Below are positions 16,954-23,267 of a DNA stretch of 23,885 nucleotides, piece after piece; position 1 is the first letter of the stretch; every line of letters starts with the position of its first letter. The stretch is taken from positions 1 to 23,885 of the IMG/VR virus record IMGVR_UViG_3300022752_000394; one strand, written 5' to 3'. Below the pieces are notes generated by a model, which worked only from the letters and a program-made list of their open reading frames with translations, was not told the DNA's origin and did not search any database. Source of the stretch: a virus. The position numbers and the translations under genes are program-made.

Positions 16954-18498
16954 CTAGATATCAAAAACGTCAAAATCAGCCTTGGCTACCACCTGCGCGT
17001 ACTGCGGCCCGTGGTTGTAGGTGTCGGCGCGGGTCATGCGCTTGTACTCGCCGCCGCCCAGCAGCAGGTAGCCGAACGCGTCGCCGACGTGCGAGTGCTC
17101 GTTTTTGTTGGGCGCGTCGCGGAACCTCTCCTGGCCGGCGCCTACAGACACGCGCTTGAAGTGATACCCGCCAGACAATGCCTTGCGCACCAGCTTGCAG
17201 CTGCGGTCGACCAGCAGGCCAGGCTTGCCTTGGATCAAGCGCGACATTGGCGCCGCGCTGGACTCGCGCCGGACCTTAAAGTCGTTGCTGGCGGTCGGCT
17301 GCGCCTTGAGCCCGAGCGTGCGCAGGTAGTCGAACGCGGTCACCTCGTAGATCGCGTCGCGTGCCTGACCGGCCGGGTCACCCCACAGCATCACCTGGTG
17401 CTTAGGGTAGCGGGTGTTGAGCTCGGAGAGCAGGATTTCGCCGAACCGCTGCAGGCCCATGTCGAACGTGACGATCTCATGCAGGATCTGCCAGCGCCCG
17501 TTGCCGAGCTTCTGGCCGATCACCGCGGCAGGCGTGAGACCGAAGTCCAGCCCGACCTGGATCGGCACCTGCGGGTCCGGCGTGAGCCCCTCGGCCGACA
17601 TCGTGATGTCGTCGTACTCTGGCCAGACCGGCCGGCCCTCCTGGACGTAGACGTACTTGTTGCCGGCGTAGCAGTGGATCCAGTCCAGCGACTTGCCGCC
17701 CAGCATCTGCTCGTAGTACCCAGCAGGCAGGTTGTTGATGTTCTCGGCCTTGGGGTTGACGCGCCACCACTTGCCGGCGCTGAAGATGCAGCCGTTCGCC
17801 TCCGGGAACTCCGGCAGCTCCTCGGCCTTCACCTCCACCACGCCGCCCGGCTGGTCGTAAAATTTCCAGGCGAACTTGCCCTTGATGGGATCCTTCACGG
17901 CCACCCGGTGCCACCAGTGGTCGTCGTCCATCGAGTTGGTGTCCATCCAGATGCCGTACCAGCTCGGCGACCCGTCCCGCTTTGTCGGATACCGGCCGAC
18001 CCGGTGCGTCAACCCGTCGATCACCGCCTTTGGCAGCTCGCGTGCTTCGTTCACCCAGGCGCCGGTCAGTTCAAGCGAGAGCAGTTTCCTGACGTCCTTG
18101 GGCTGGTCGAGCGCCAGGAAGATGACCTCGCAGTCGATGCCGGCCGCATCGCCACGCGCCGGAAGGCGCAGGTGGTGCGTAATCGGCGGCGTCCACAGCA
18201 TTGGCCCCCAGACGTTCTCGGGGAACAGATCCAACCAGGTCTTGATCGTCGTCGTCTTCAGCTCGGGGTACGAGTTCCGCACGATGACGAACCGGCTGTA
18301 CTTGATGCCGTCGATGGGGGATGGCTTCTGCTGCACCGCCTTGAGCATGATCTCGGCCGCGCACGCGTAAGACTTGCCAGACCCCACCGGCCCGCGGATG
18401 CCGCGAACAAACGCACGGTCCTGCAGGAACTGCCAGGTGGTCGCAGACTGCGAGAAGTCAAGGTTGAGCCCAGTGACCGGGCTAGTCGCGTCTGACAC
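16954..18498 (-). CDS. terL: Terminase large subunit
   Basis: This 514-residue packaging ATPase/nuclease has a Walker A loop GPVGSGKS at about residues 36-43, an adenine-binding/early motif VRGIR before it, and a Walker-B-like TGAWVNEARELP near 165-176. In the C-terminal nuclease half, VGLDFGLTPAA carries the first metal-binding Asp, LWGDPAG a second acidic site, and SHVGDAFGYLLLG the last. It docks on the portal to translocate and cut concatemeric DNA. Its start lies 17 bases inside the small-subunit gene, so the pair is coupled. The stop is followed by a 77-bp gap before the acetyltransferase. Confidence 0.95.
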   Translation of the reverse strand: MSDATSPVTGLNLDFSQSATTWQFLQDRAFVRGIRGPVGSGKSYACAAEIMLKAVQQKPSPIDGIKYSRFVIVRNSYPELKTTTIKTWLDLFPENVWGPMLWTPPITHHLRLPARGDAAGIDCEVIFLALDQPKDVRKLLSLELTGAWVNEARELPKAVIDGLTHRVGRYPTKRDGSPSWYGIWMDTNSMDDDHWWHRVAVKDPIKGKFAWKFYDQPGGVVEVKAEELPEFPEANGCIFSAGKWWRVNPKAENINNLPAGYYEQMLGGKSLDWIHCYAGNKYVYVQEGRPVWPEYDDITMSAEGLTPDPQVPIQVGLDFGLTPAAVIGQKLGNGRWQILHEIVTFDMGLQRFGEILLSELNTRYPKHQVMLWGDPAGQARDAIYEVTAFDYLRTLGLKAQPTASNDFKVRRESSAAPMSRLIQGKPGLLVDRSCKLVRKALSGGYHFKRVSVGAGQERFRDAPNKNEHSHVGDAFGYLLLGGGEYKRMTRADTYNHGPQYAQVVAKADFDVFDI

Positions 18499-18949
18499 GT
18501 TCCGTCTCCTCGATGGGGATGTCGACCACGTCCGGCGCCTTGAGGTTGATGCCGATCACGCTCGGGCGCTCGGCGTTCTCCTCGACATCCAGCAGGCCGG
18601 AGGCCTTGGCCAGCAAGCGCAGCACCTGCACCTTGTCGTGCAGCTCGATGTCGAGCTCGCTGGTCGAGTTGCCTTCCTTGTCAACGCGAGTGCGCACCTT
18701 GACGTTCTTGATTGCCCGGATCGCCTGGTCGGGAATCTGGCTGGCCGCCTTGATGCGCACGTTGCCAGACTCGTCCCAGCTCAGGATGTCGGTGATCTTC
18801 GTCGTCGCCATGCACAGCAGCTCGGTGGCCACCGCCTCGCGGTTGTGCTCGAGCGTGGCCGACCGGCCAAGCCGCTGCTGGATGGCACGCACGCCGCCCC
18901 AGGTCTTGAGTGACGGGATCGAGTCCGTCGCCTTCTTGCGCTCGGCCAT
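18482..18949 (-). CDS. terS: Putative terminase small subunit
   Basis: This 155-residue protein lies immediately upstream of, and overlaps, the large subunit gene, the usual place for the DNA-recognition subunit. An N-terminal basic helical part (KTWGGVRAIQQRLGRSATLE) is followed by a region with NVKVRTRVDKEGNSTSELDI and HDKVQVLRLLAKASGLLDVE. The latter resembles the conserved K-x-x-A-L-x-L-L-G-K helix of Terminase_2-type small subunits. The ATG at 18949 sits in TGATG with AAGGGG upstream; a GTG one codon earlier is possible. It should bind the packaging site, which is not identified here. Confidence 0.75.
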   Translation of the reverse strand: MAERKKATDSIPSLKTWGGVRAIQQRLGRSATLEHNREAVATELLCMATTKITDILSWDESGNVRIKAASQIPDQAIRAIKNVKVRTRVDKEGNSTSELDIELHDKVQVLRLLAKASGLLDVEENAERPSVIGINLKAPDVVDIPIEETERVRRD

Positions 18950-19134
18950 CACACGCCCCTTGCGCGGATTTCTGCCGCAAGCGCATTGAAGTTATCGCTC
19001 ATGTAGGCATACGCCTCGGCGTGTTTGGCGCAAGCCTCACGCTCCGCCTCAACGCAGTCCTGCACTAACTTGAGCACCCAAGGGGGCACCTCGCGGTGAC
19101 CGGCTATGCGGATGATGTCATCGCGGGTCACCAC
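18949..19134 (-). CDS. Small hypothetical protein before terminase
   Basis: This 61-residue protein starts at one of two adjacent GTG codons that overlap the stop of the preceding gene, and its stop overlaps the terS start as TGATG. It begins MVTRDDIIRIAGHREVPPWV and ends with DNFNALAAEIRARGV. It is acidic, helical and has two Cys residues about 9 residues apart. Similar short ORFs (R-E-A-C-A-x-x-A-E-x-Y) occur in many phages without a known role. Gene status rests on the double overlap. Confidence 0.65.
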   Translation of the reverse strand: MVTRDDIIRIAGHREVPPWVLKLVQDCVEAEREACAKHAEAYAYMSDNFNALAAEIRARGV

Positions 19135-19421
19135 GGGACGTCATCCTGCGGGTCAACCTGGGGCTGGAACCCGTTGCCCTTGGCCGCAGCGTGTTGCGAC
19201 ACCGGAGCACCCTTTTGACGGCCTACGCGCCCCGAGATGTACTCCTTCCCGCTCGGCCCCTTGCGGCGCCACGCATCAAAGAAAAACTCCACCCCGTCAC
19301 TGTTCACAAACGTGCCAGTCAGATCCGGGTGGGTGTCAGACTGCTTCCTGTCATTTGCGAACAGCGTAAACGTGTTCGGCTTCGGAACGTACGGCCCCTG
19401 GTACTTGTTGATCCCGCTCAT
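19128..19421 (-). CDS. Conserved phage protein of unknown function
   Basis: This 97-residue protein has a very strong Shine-Dalgarno (AAGGAGG, 5 bases before the ATG). A preceding in-frame GTG is less likely. The core NTFTLFANDRKQSDTHPDLT, then GTFVNSDGVEFFFDAWRR and SGKEYISGRVG, matches a pattern seen in small phage and plasmid proteins (L-F-x-N-D-x-K-x-x-x-x-H-P-D-x-x-G and later W-x-K-x-x-x-x-G-x-x-Y). I believe these are annotated as hypothetical. A beta-rich nucleic-acid-binding role is conceivable. It lies in the terminase group, 10 bases after the 53-residue gene. Confidence 0.7.
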   Translation of the reverse strand: MSGINKYQGPYVPKPNTFTLFANDRKQSDTHPDLTGTFVNSDGVEFFFDAWRRKGPSGKEYISGRVGRQKGAPVSQHAAAKGNGFQPQVDPQDDVPW

Positions 19422-19431
19422 CACTGCCTCC

Positions 19432-19593
19432 TTACGGCGCCTTGCCGCTCTCGTTGACGGCCTCGATGTACGGCAGCGACTCCGCCATCCGCACCTTCGT
19501 GGCCTGCAGCGCCTCCATCACAGCGATGGGCGACGCACCCATGCGCAGCTGCTGCATCACCAGCTGCTGCATTTCCTGTTCGAGCTTGTTCAT
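19432..19593 (-). CDS. Small helical protein heading the packaging operon
   Basis: This 53-residue protein begins MNKLEQEMQQLVMQQLRMGA and continues SPIAVMEALQATKVRMAESL. It is two amphipathic helices, with no Cys or membrane segment. The frame is open upstream across a low-complexity GC tract, but the ATG at 19593 has GGAG nine bases before it and starts the plausible protein. It is the first gene after the hairpin boundary at 19604-19676. The function is unknown. Confidence 0.65.
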   Translation of the reverse strand: MNKLEQEMQQLVMQQLRMGASPIAVMEALQATKVRMAESLPYIEAVNESGKAP

Positions 19594-19603
19594 CCTGTTC
19601 TCC

Positions 19604-19676
19604 AAAAACGGGGGAAAATTTGAGAGGGGCACTCCCACCGCCCCCGGTAGGGGGAGGGGGGGGAAGGGTGCCTCTC
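19604..19676 (-). terminator. C/G-rich hairpin with T tracts, terminator or attenuator
   Basis: On the minus strand the outer arms GAGAGG-CAC and GTG-CC-CCTCTC pair with small bulges. They enclose a second stem of five C against five G (extended CC/GG past a mismatch) with a 4-base loop. After the stem come AAATTTT and CGTTTTT, then within a few bases the GGAG of the 53-residue gene. The strand opposite the C runs is G-rich (runs of 5, 8 and 3 G at 19650-19668) and could form a quadruplex. Termination strength is uncertain because T runs are split. Confidence 0.45.
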
Positions 19677-19824
19677 GCGCCCGCGCACGCCCGTGCATGA
19701 CGCCCGCGTGCCCGCCCGCACACGCGCACGCGATACGCGCCCGCGCAAGGGACACGCCGCGCCACCCCCTGTCGCACACGCATACGAACGATTGGGGATT
19801 GTACGCACGCACGGCTGCGGGCTG
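19677..19824. other. Non-coding GC tract with alternating purine-pyrimidine
   Basis: No convincing gene. Open frames here exist on both strands only because stops are rare in C/G repeats. The left two thirds are mostly CG and CA dinucleotides, including a strictly alternating 16-bp run at 19717-19732, which favours Z-DNA under supercoiling. It marks the boundary between the replication and packaging modules. Confidence 0.45.
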
Positions 19825-20700
19825 TCACGGCGCTGCCAGCTTGCGGAATGTGGGCAGGTAGAACGCCAGGCTGGCCGGCAGCGGCTTGCTGCCCTCGATG
19901 CGCCACCGCAGGTCTGCCTCGACCAGCGACGCGAACTCGCCGCCGTCGACGCCGAGGGAGGCCAGCTCGGTGGCTGCGGCCTGGTCGTTCTCGTTGGTCA
20001 ACGGCTGCCGCTTGCAAATAGTTATCCACAAGCTTCGATAAACCAACAGATAGTTAACATTAGTATTTATCTGTTCAATATGTAGTTGGTTTGCTTCCTG
20101 CAGCAACTGGTCATTGCCGTGTACAGCAAGTCGTGGTGCTTCATCACTTGCTGCTGGCGGCAAGTCGTGACTAGAGTTACCCACAGGCTTGCTGTCTAGT
20201 TTTTTGCGTAGAGCGCGGATGCGTTTGCTGTTCTCTGCCTTCTGGTTGTCTGTCAATTTGGTCCCCTTCAAGTGCGGTGGTGTCAGGTCTTCGGTGGTGT
20301 TGCGATCTGATGCGATGGCGATGGCGTCGAGCGGTTCTGGTGCGTCTTCCCGGCGCAGCACCTGGTAGCAGGTAGCGCGAGCTGCTCTGCTGTTGCCCTT
20401 GCTGACCAGGCGCAGGTACTTGAGGTCGATCAGCGTTTTGGTGCAGCGGCACACGTTTGGCACGGTCATGTTGACCATCTGGCTGATGCGCTCGAGTCCT
20501 GGCCACGCCATGCCGGCCTTGTTGGCAAAGCTGCAGATCGCCATCAGCACGCGGAACTCGCCGCCGGTGAGGCGCTTGTCCGAGATAGCGCGGAACACGC
20601 CGACGAAGATCTCGCGGCGGTCGAGCGGTTCCTGCTGCTTGATCTTTTGCTGCTTTGGCACCGTCCATGCTGGCAGCGGTGGCAGGTCATTCAGCATCAT
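19825..20700 (-). CDS. Phage replication initiator protein (helix-turn-helix)
   Basis: This 291-residue protein has an N-terminal winged helix: LTGGEFRVLMAICSFANKAG (about 44-63), then MAWPGLERISQMVNMTVPNV and KTLIDLKYLRLVSKGN. That is the layout of phage O-like/RepA-like initiators. A charged linker (about 125-190) follows, and a C-terminal domain ends in LPASLAFYLPTFRKLAAP. It would bind the origin and bring in host DnaB helicase, since no helicase gene is visible. The coding sequence includes an AT-rich island with a perfect DnaA box, as lambda O holds its origin. The ATG overlaps the upstream gene by 14 bases. The C-terminal role is inferred. Confidence 0.7.
   Translation of the reverse strand: MMLNDLPPLPAWTVPKQQKIKQQEPLDRREIFVGVFRAISDKRLTGGEFRVLMAICSFANKAGMAWPGLERISQMVNMTVPNVCRCTKTLIDLKYLRLVSKGNSRAARATCYQVLRREDAPEPLDAIAIASDRNTTEDLTPPHLKGTKLTDNQKAENSKRIRALRKKLDSKPVGNSSHDLPPAASDEAPRLAVHGNDQLLQEANQLHIEQINTNVNYLLVYRSLWITICKRQPLTNENDQAAATELASLGVDGGEFASLVEADLRWRIEGSKPLPASLAFYLPTFRKLAAP
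20022..20185. other. Putative origin of replication inside the initiator gene
   Basis: TTATCCACA at 20022-20030 is a perfect DnaA box, and TTACCCACA at 20177-20185 differs by one base. Between them, about 20030-20092 is strikingly AT-rich compared with the rest. It contains two overlapping perfect 8-bp inverted repeats: AACAGATA (20045-20052) with TATCTGTT (20068-20075), and AAACCAAC (20040-20047) with GTTGGTTT (20085-20092). The two stems share bases, so only one can form at a time. Origin function is inferred from this architecture. Confidence 0.5.
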
Positions 20701-20980
20701 CGAGTGCGGTCCACAGGTTGTGCAGGGTTGGTCCGCGGCGTAGGCGGCCGCGCTTCACCCTGTCTTTTTCTTCCAGTTCGTACAGCGCCAGCAGGCAGGC
20801 GCGCTGCTTGAGCTGCGTCATCTCTGCCAGCTGCTGCGTTGTGCATGGCTTGCCGGCCGTTCTTAGCGCGTCTAGCACGCACTGCTGATTGGGCTTGAGG
20901 CGTCGCCTTGGGTCTTCCTGCCGGAGCCGTTCTGCGTGCGCCTGAGCGGCCACCAGCTGCGCGTAAAGTGTCAGAGTCAT
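20687..20980 (-). CDS. Winged-helix DNA-binding protein
   Basis: This 97-residue protein has an N-terminal helix, then a winged-helix-like core: KPNQQCVLDALRTAGKPCTT and QQLAEMTQLKQRACLLALYE followed by LEEKDRVKRGRLRRGPTLHN as a basic wing. Its ATGA overlaps the stop of the gene upstream, and its 3' end overlaps the initiator gene by 14 bases. A regulator or accessory replication role fits the context. The ligand and target are unknown. Confidence 0.65.
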   Translation of the reverse strand: MTLTLYAQLVAAQAHAERLRQEDPRRRLKPNQQCVLDALRTAGKPCTTQQLAEMTQLKQRACLLALYELEEKDRVKRGRLRRGPTLHNLWTALDDAE

Positions 20981-21156
20981 GTCTTTTGCACCTCAATGGA
21001 TGGACAGGCAAAGCGGTCGTCTGCGTGCCCCTGCATCTGCTCCATCCTGACCTGCACGTCGTGGCAGGCCTCGTACGTCTCAAACGCGCCAATCCAATAC
21101 ACCTGGCTGGCGTGCCACATGATTAGGTGGAACCAGATGAAGGGGCCGGCGCTCAC
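20977..21156 (-). CDS. Small hypothetical phage protein
   Basis: This 59-residue protein starts at a GTG that overlaps the upstream stop as GTGA (21153-21156). The frame is open further but would overlap two genes. It begins MSAGPFIWFHLIMWHASQVY with aromatic hydrophobic residues, then FETYEACHDVQVRMEQMQGH and a final FACPSIEVQKT. The E-A-C-x-x-V-Q/A pattern with a late Cys recalls short phage proteins with one disulfide or a membrane-anchored N-terminus. No function can be assigned. The next gene starts in an ATGA overlap. Confidence 0.55.
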   Translation of the reverse strand: MSAGPFIWFHLIMWHASQVYWIGAFETYEACHDVQVRMEQMQGHADDRFACPSIEVQKT

Positions 21157-21338
21157 TCTGCTGCCCCTGGTTCGTATTCGTACTCGTGGCAGGTGCCTAG
21201 TGCTGTGCAGTCCCAGTGCTGACACCAGAGCTTGCTGTAGCGACTCACTGACCATCTGCAGCTTTCGCAGCTGCTCGTCTGGCCAGACACCGGCCGCACT
21301 CCCACCGTCTGAACTTCCCGCCCGTCACCACTTTCCAT
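21153..21338 (-). CDS. Cysteine-rich microprotein with zinc-binding pattern
   Basis: This protein has 61 residues from the ATG chosen here, which has GGAGG seven bases upstream. The core SCESCRWSVSRYSKLWCQHW then DCTALGTCHEY contains C-x-x-C and three further Cys residues with Trp and His, as in small phage zinc or disulfide proteins. The ATG start overlaps the other zinc gene (21245-21406) by 94 bases in another frame. GTG starts at 21299 or 21290 would shorten the overlap and keep the Cys core. The stop overlaps the following GTG as GTGA. The function is unknown. Confidence 0.55.
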   Translation of the reverse strand: MESGDGREVQTVGVRPVSGQTSSCESCRWSVSRYSKLWCQHWDCTALGTCHEYEYEPGAAE

Positions 21339-21406
21339 TTCCCACCCTCCACTGGTTGCGTCATGCGGCACCGACTGCAGAACCGCGTGCTTACTTCCTC
21401 AATCAA
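21245..21406 (-). CDS. Zinc-ribbon microprotein with TTG start
   Basis: This 53-residue protein begins MIEEVSTRFCSRCRMTQPVE, runs through GGKWKVVTGGKFRRWECGRC, and ends in an Ala/Arg helix. Two C-x-x-C pairs (residues 10-13 and 37-40) separated by a basic beta segment make a classical zinc ribbon. The TTG start overlaps the nuclease stop as TTGA, with GAGG six bases upstream. A later ATG would cut off the first C-x-x-C, which argues for TTG. A DNA- or protein-binding accessory role beside the nuclease is plausible. Confidence 0.6.
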   Translation of the reverse strand: MIEEVSTRFCSRCRMTQPVEGGKWKVVTGGKFRRWECGRCLARRAAAKAADGQ

Positions 21407-21741
21407 AGCTCACCTCTCATCAATGGAATGAAGTGCTCCAGGCGCAGCACCACGCGCCAGTCTTCGCCGTTGCGGCGGAACGCCAGCACCGGGACGCCGT
21501 CTGCGGGTGTGCAGGCTTCGACCTGTTCGCACCACTCAACAATCTGCAGGCGCTCGCGGCGCTTCACCTCGATGCGGAACTTGCCAACCTCGATGTCGTC
21601 GCCACCGTCGCGGGCCTGGCCGAGCTTGCGCTTGACCACCAGGCCGAGCTCCTCAGAGAGCAGGGCAGCGAGCTCGCGCTCACCGGCCGCGCCCTTGTTG
21701 CGTGCCGAGCGCCCGGAGCGGGCTGCGTTTTCTCTTGTCAC
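21403..21741 (-). CDS. PDDEXK-type nuclease (putative Holliday-junction resolvase-like)
   Basis: This 112-residue protein carries the pattern of this nuclease fold: GAAGERELAALLSEELGL with Glu21, then KLGQARDGGDDIEVGKFRIE with Asp in D-D-I, and the E-V-K-R-R of the E-x-K motif. Similar phage proteins are annotated as putative PDDEXK endonucleases or Hjc-like resolvases. It probably cleaves branched recombination or replication intermediates. It starts at a GTG 62 bases inside the upstream gene, and its stop overlaps the TTG of the zinc-ribbon gene. Exact substrate specificity is not shown. Confidence 0.75.
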   Translation of the reverse strand: MTRENAARSGRSARNKGAAGERELAALLSEELGLVVKRKLGQARDGGDDIEVGKFRIEVKRRERLQIVEWCEQVEACTPADGVPVLAFRRNGEDWRVVLRLEHFIPLMRGEL

Positions 21742-22072
21742 GGCTGCGCTCCTCGGCCGACATCGACAACCAAAGCTCGCGCAGGCGATCCTTGAGCTGC
21801 GCGGTCACCTCCGGGCCATGCGCCCGCTGGAACTGCTCCAGCCACTCCCTGCGGTCCTTGTGCCGCACCGTCTGCATGATGTGCTGCGCCATCCGCTGGT
21901 AGAAGCAGGGCAGGGCATCCAACAGGTGCTGATGGGCCTTGTACGCGCCCCTGTGCATCCGCTCGATGGCCGTCAAATGCCCCTCGGCGTGCTGCCTGGT
22001 CGGCGAGCCCAAGATCAGCTTGGTGGTGCAGTGCGTGCAGCTGGCCTCCGCAATCTTGTGTTCGCACGTCAC
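21680..22072 (-). CDS. Cys/His-rich hypothetical phage protein
   Basis: This 130-residue protein starts at a GTG in a GTGA overlap with the ribbon-helix-helix gene. The N-terminus MTCEHKIAEASCTHC holds a potential metal site (C-x-H and C-x-x-C). A helical region follows (HRGAYKAHQHLLDALPCFYQ) and RREWLEQFQRAHGPEVTAQL with KDRLRELW, which resembles a small conserved phage domain (DUF7696-like, from memory). The last 20 residues are basic and are encoded where the nuclease gene begins. The function is unknown. Confidence 0.6.
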   Translation of the reverse strand: MTCEHKIAEASCTHCTTKLILGSPTRQHAEGHLTAIERMHRGAYKAHQHLLDALPCFYQRMAQHIMQTVRHKDRREWLEQFQRAHGPEVTAQLKDRLRELWLSMSAEERSRDKRKRSPLRALGTQQGRGR

Positions 22073-22251
22073 TTGCCCCCCAGCAGCTGCTGCAGGCGGC
22101 TGCCCAGCTCGCCGTAACGCGGCTTGAGCTGCGCCCGTATGGCCTCGTCGACGATGGATGCCCGGCTGCGCCGCTGATCCTCAGCAGCGCGGTCGAGCAG
22201 GGCGCGAGTGTCATCGCGCAGCCTGACGAGGAAAGGTTTGGTGGTAGTCAT
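22069..22251 (-). CDS. Ribbon-helix-helix regulator (Arc/CopG-like)
   Basis: This 60-residue protein starts MTTTKPFLVRLRDDTRALLD. The strand FLVRLRDD is followed by helix RALLDRAAEDQRRS, then RASIVDEAIRAQL, the strand-helix-helix pattern of ribbon-helix-helix repressors. The ATG has GGGG three bases before; longer starts upstream are possible but less typical. It heads the minus-strand early operon and is divergent from the recombinase, with a 30-bp dyad between them. It probably represses one or both directions. That role is inferred. Confidence 0.7.
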   Translation of the reverse strand: MTTTKPFLVRLRDDTRALLDRAAEDQRRSRASIVDEAIRAQLKPRYGELGSRLQQLLGGK

Positions 22252-22282
22252 CTGCCCCTGCGTAAAGAACTCAACAGGGGGT

Positions 22283-22312
22283 ATTGCACAACGATATCTT
22301 CTGTGGTGCAAT
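22283..22312. promoter_or_regulatory. 30-bp dyad with promoter-like spacing on both strands
   Basis: ATTGCAC and GTGCAAT are perfect 7-bp inverted arms separated by 16 bases, with a GATATC palindrome inside. On each strand the arms read TTGCAC, 17 bases, TGCAAT, which weakly matches -35 and -10 hexamers (3/6 and 4/6). It lies between divergent genes for the ribbon-helix-helix protein and the recombinase, so it is a likely shared operator/promoter. Confidence 0.45.
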
Positions 22313-22356
22313 GTTCACACCAGCCGATTGAGAGCTGTACACCCAAGGAGATGTAG

Positions 22357-23031
22357 ATGGCACCCCATAGCGGCAAGTTCGTTGCGTACTACCGCGTGTC
22401 GACCGGACGGCAAGGCAAGTCTGGCCTTGGCCTTGACGCCCAGCGCGAGCGCGTCTTGACGTATCTAAATGGCGGCAATTGGTCGCTGGTTGGCGAGTTC
22501 ACCGAGGTCGAGTCCGGCCGCATGAACGACCGCCCGGCGCTTGAGTTGGCTATCAAGCTGTGCAAGAAAGACAAGGCCACACTGGTGGTGGCCACGCTCG
22601 ACCGCCTGACCCGTGACCTGGCGTTCGGCGCAATGCTGCTCAACGACAGGCAGGTCAAGTTTGTCTGCGCCGACTTCCCTGAGGCCAGCCGCGAGATGCT
22701 GCAGATGCGGATGGTGTTCGCCGAGTGGGAGGCCCGCAAGATCGGCGAGCGCACCAAGGTGGCACTGGCCGAGCTCAAGAAGAAGGGCAAGAAGCTGGGC
22801 TCGCCGGACCCGAAGAAGGGCAGCGTGGTGGGCATCGCCAAGCTGCAGGCGAAGGCCGACCGCTACGCCGACCGCGTCGGGCCGGTGGTGCGCGAAATCA
22901 TCCGCAAGTCTGGCGCCACCACCTTGCGCGAGATCGCTGCCGCGTTGTCCGCCCGTGGCGTGCAGACGCCCCGCGGCAACAGCGACTGGCACGCGTCGCA
23001 GGTATCGAACTTGCTCAAGAGGATTAAGTGA
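22357..23031 (+). CDS. Serine recombinase (resolvase/invertase/integrase family)
   Basis: This 224-residue protein has a catalytic domain at residues 7-140: Y-Y-R-V-S with Arg13 and nucleophile Ser15, Arg59 in NDRP, and D-R-L-T-R-D with Arg83 and Arg86, all matching active-site positions of gamma-delta-type resolvases. IGERT begins the long E helix. Residues about 175-223 form a helix-turn-helix like the DNA-binding recombinase domain. The length is that of small resolvases, while the N-terminal G-K-S-G-L-G-L-D-A-Q-R resembles large serine recombinases. AAGGAG lies before the ATG. It may act as integrase for this element or as resolvase/invertase; the sequence does not decide. Confidence 0.88.
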   Translation: MAPHSGKFVAYYRVSTGRQGKSGLGLDAQRERVLTYLNGGNWSLVGEFTEVESGRMNDRPALELAIKLCKKDKATLVVATLDRLTRDLAFGAMLLNDRQVKFVCADFPEASREMLQMRMVFAEWEARKIGERTKVALAELKKKGKKLGSPDPKKGSVVGIAKLQAKADRYADRVGPVVREIIRKSGATTLREIAAALSARGVQTPRGNSDWHASQVSNLLKRIK

Positions 23032-23267
23032 TGTTCGAGCTGATCATTCTGTTGGCTGGCGGCCTGTTGATTTACAAGGGATTTGTCGACAACGACCTGC
23101 TCGCGGGCATCGTCGGCGTGTCTATGGCCGTCATTGCGCTGCTGGCTTGGTGGGCGCGTAAGCGATACGACAGGTCCATTCGTGACGCCGAGCGTCAGGC
23201 CAGCAAACGTCGTGCCGAGCTCATCGACAAGGCATACGACAAACTCCACGGTGACAGCCATGAGTGA
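23031..23267 (+). CDS. Small membrane protein with two predicted helices
   Basis: This 78-residue protein starts at the ATG of a TGATG overlap with the recombinase stop; a GTG one codon earlier is possible. The N-terminal FELIILLAGGLLIYKGF and then LLAGIVGVSMAVIALLAWW are two hydrophobic helices, joined by VDND. A long charged C-terminal helix from ARKRYDRS onward would lie in the cytoplasm. A two-helix hairpin with a basic tail is compatible with a holin or superinfection-exclusion protein, but nothing in the sequence proves either. It is cotranscribed with the recombinase. Confidence 0.65.
   Translation: MFELIILLAGGLLIYKGFVDNDLLAGIVGVSMAVIALLAWWARKRYDRSIRDAERQASKRRAELIDKAYDKLHGDSHE

Noticed and set aside
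17011-18495. A 494-codon plus-strand open frame opposite the large terminase
   Set aside because: It is the complement of a gene with clear Walker A and nuclease motifs. Its product is a His/Arg/Val-rich sequence with no family features, typical of a GC-rich shadow frame.
19421-20029. Minus-strand open frame of about 200 codons crossing the GC tract
   Set aside because: It owes its length to the CG repeats, overlaps the initiator and the 53-residue gene in another frame, and has a low-complexity Arg/Ala/Gly product.
22465-22992. Minus-strand open frame opposite the serine recombinase
   Set aside because: Complement of a gene with all catalytic residues; no independent support.
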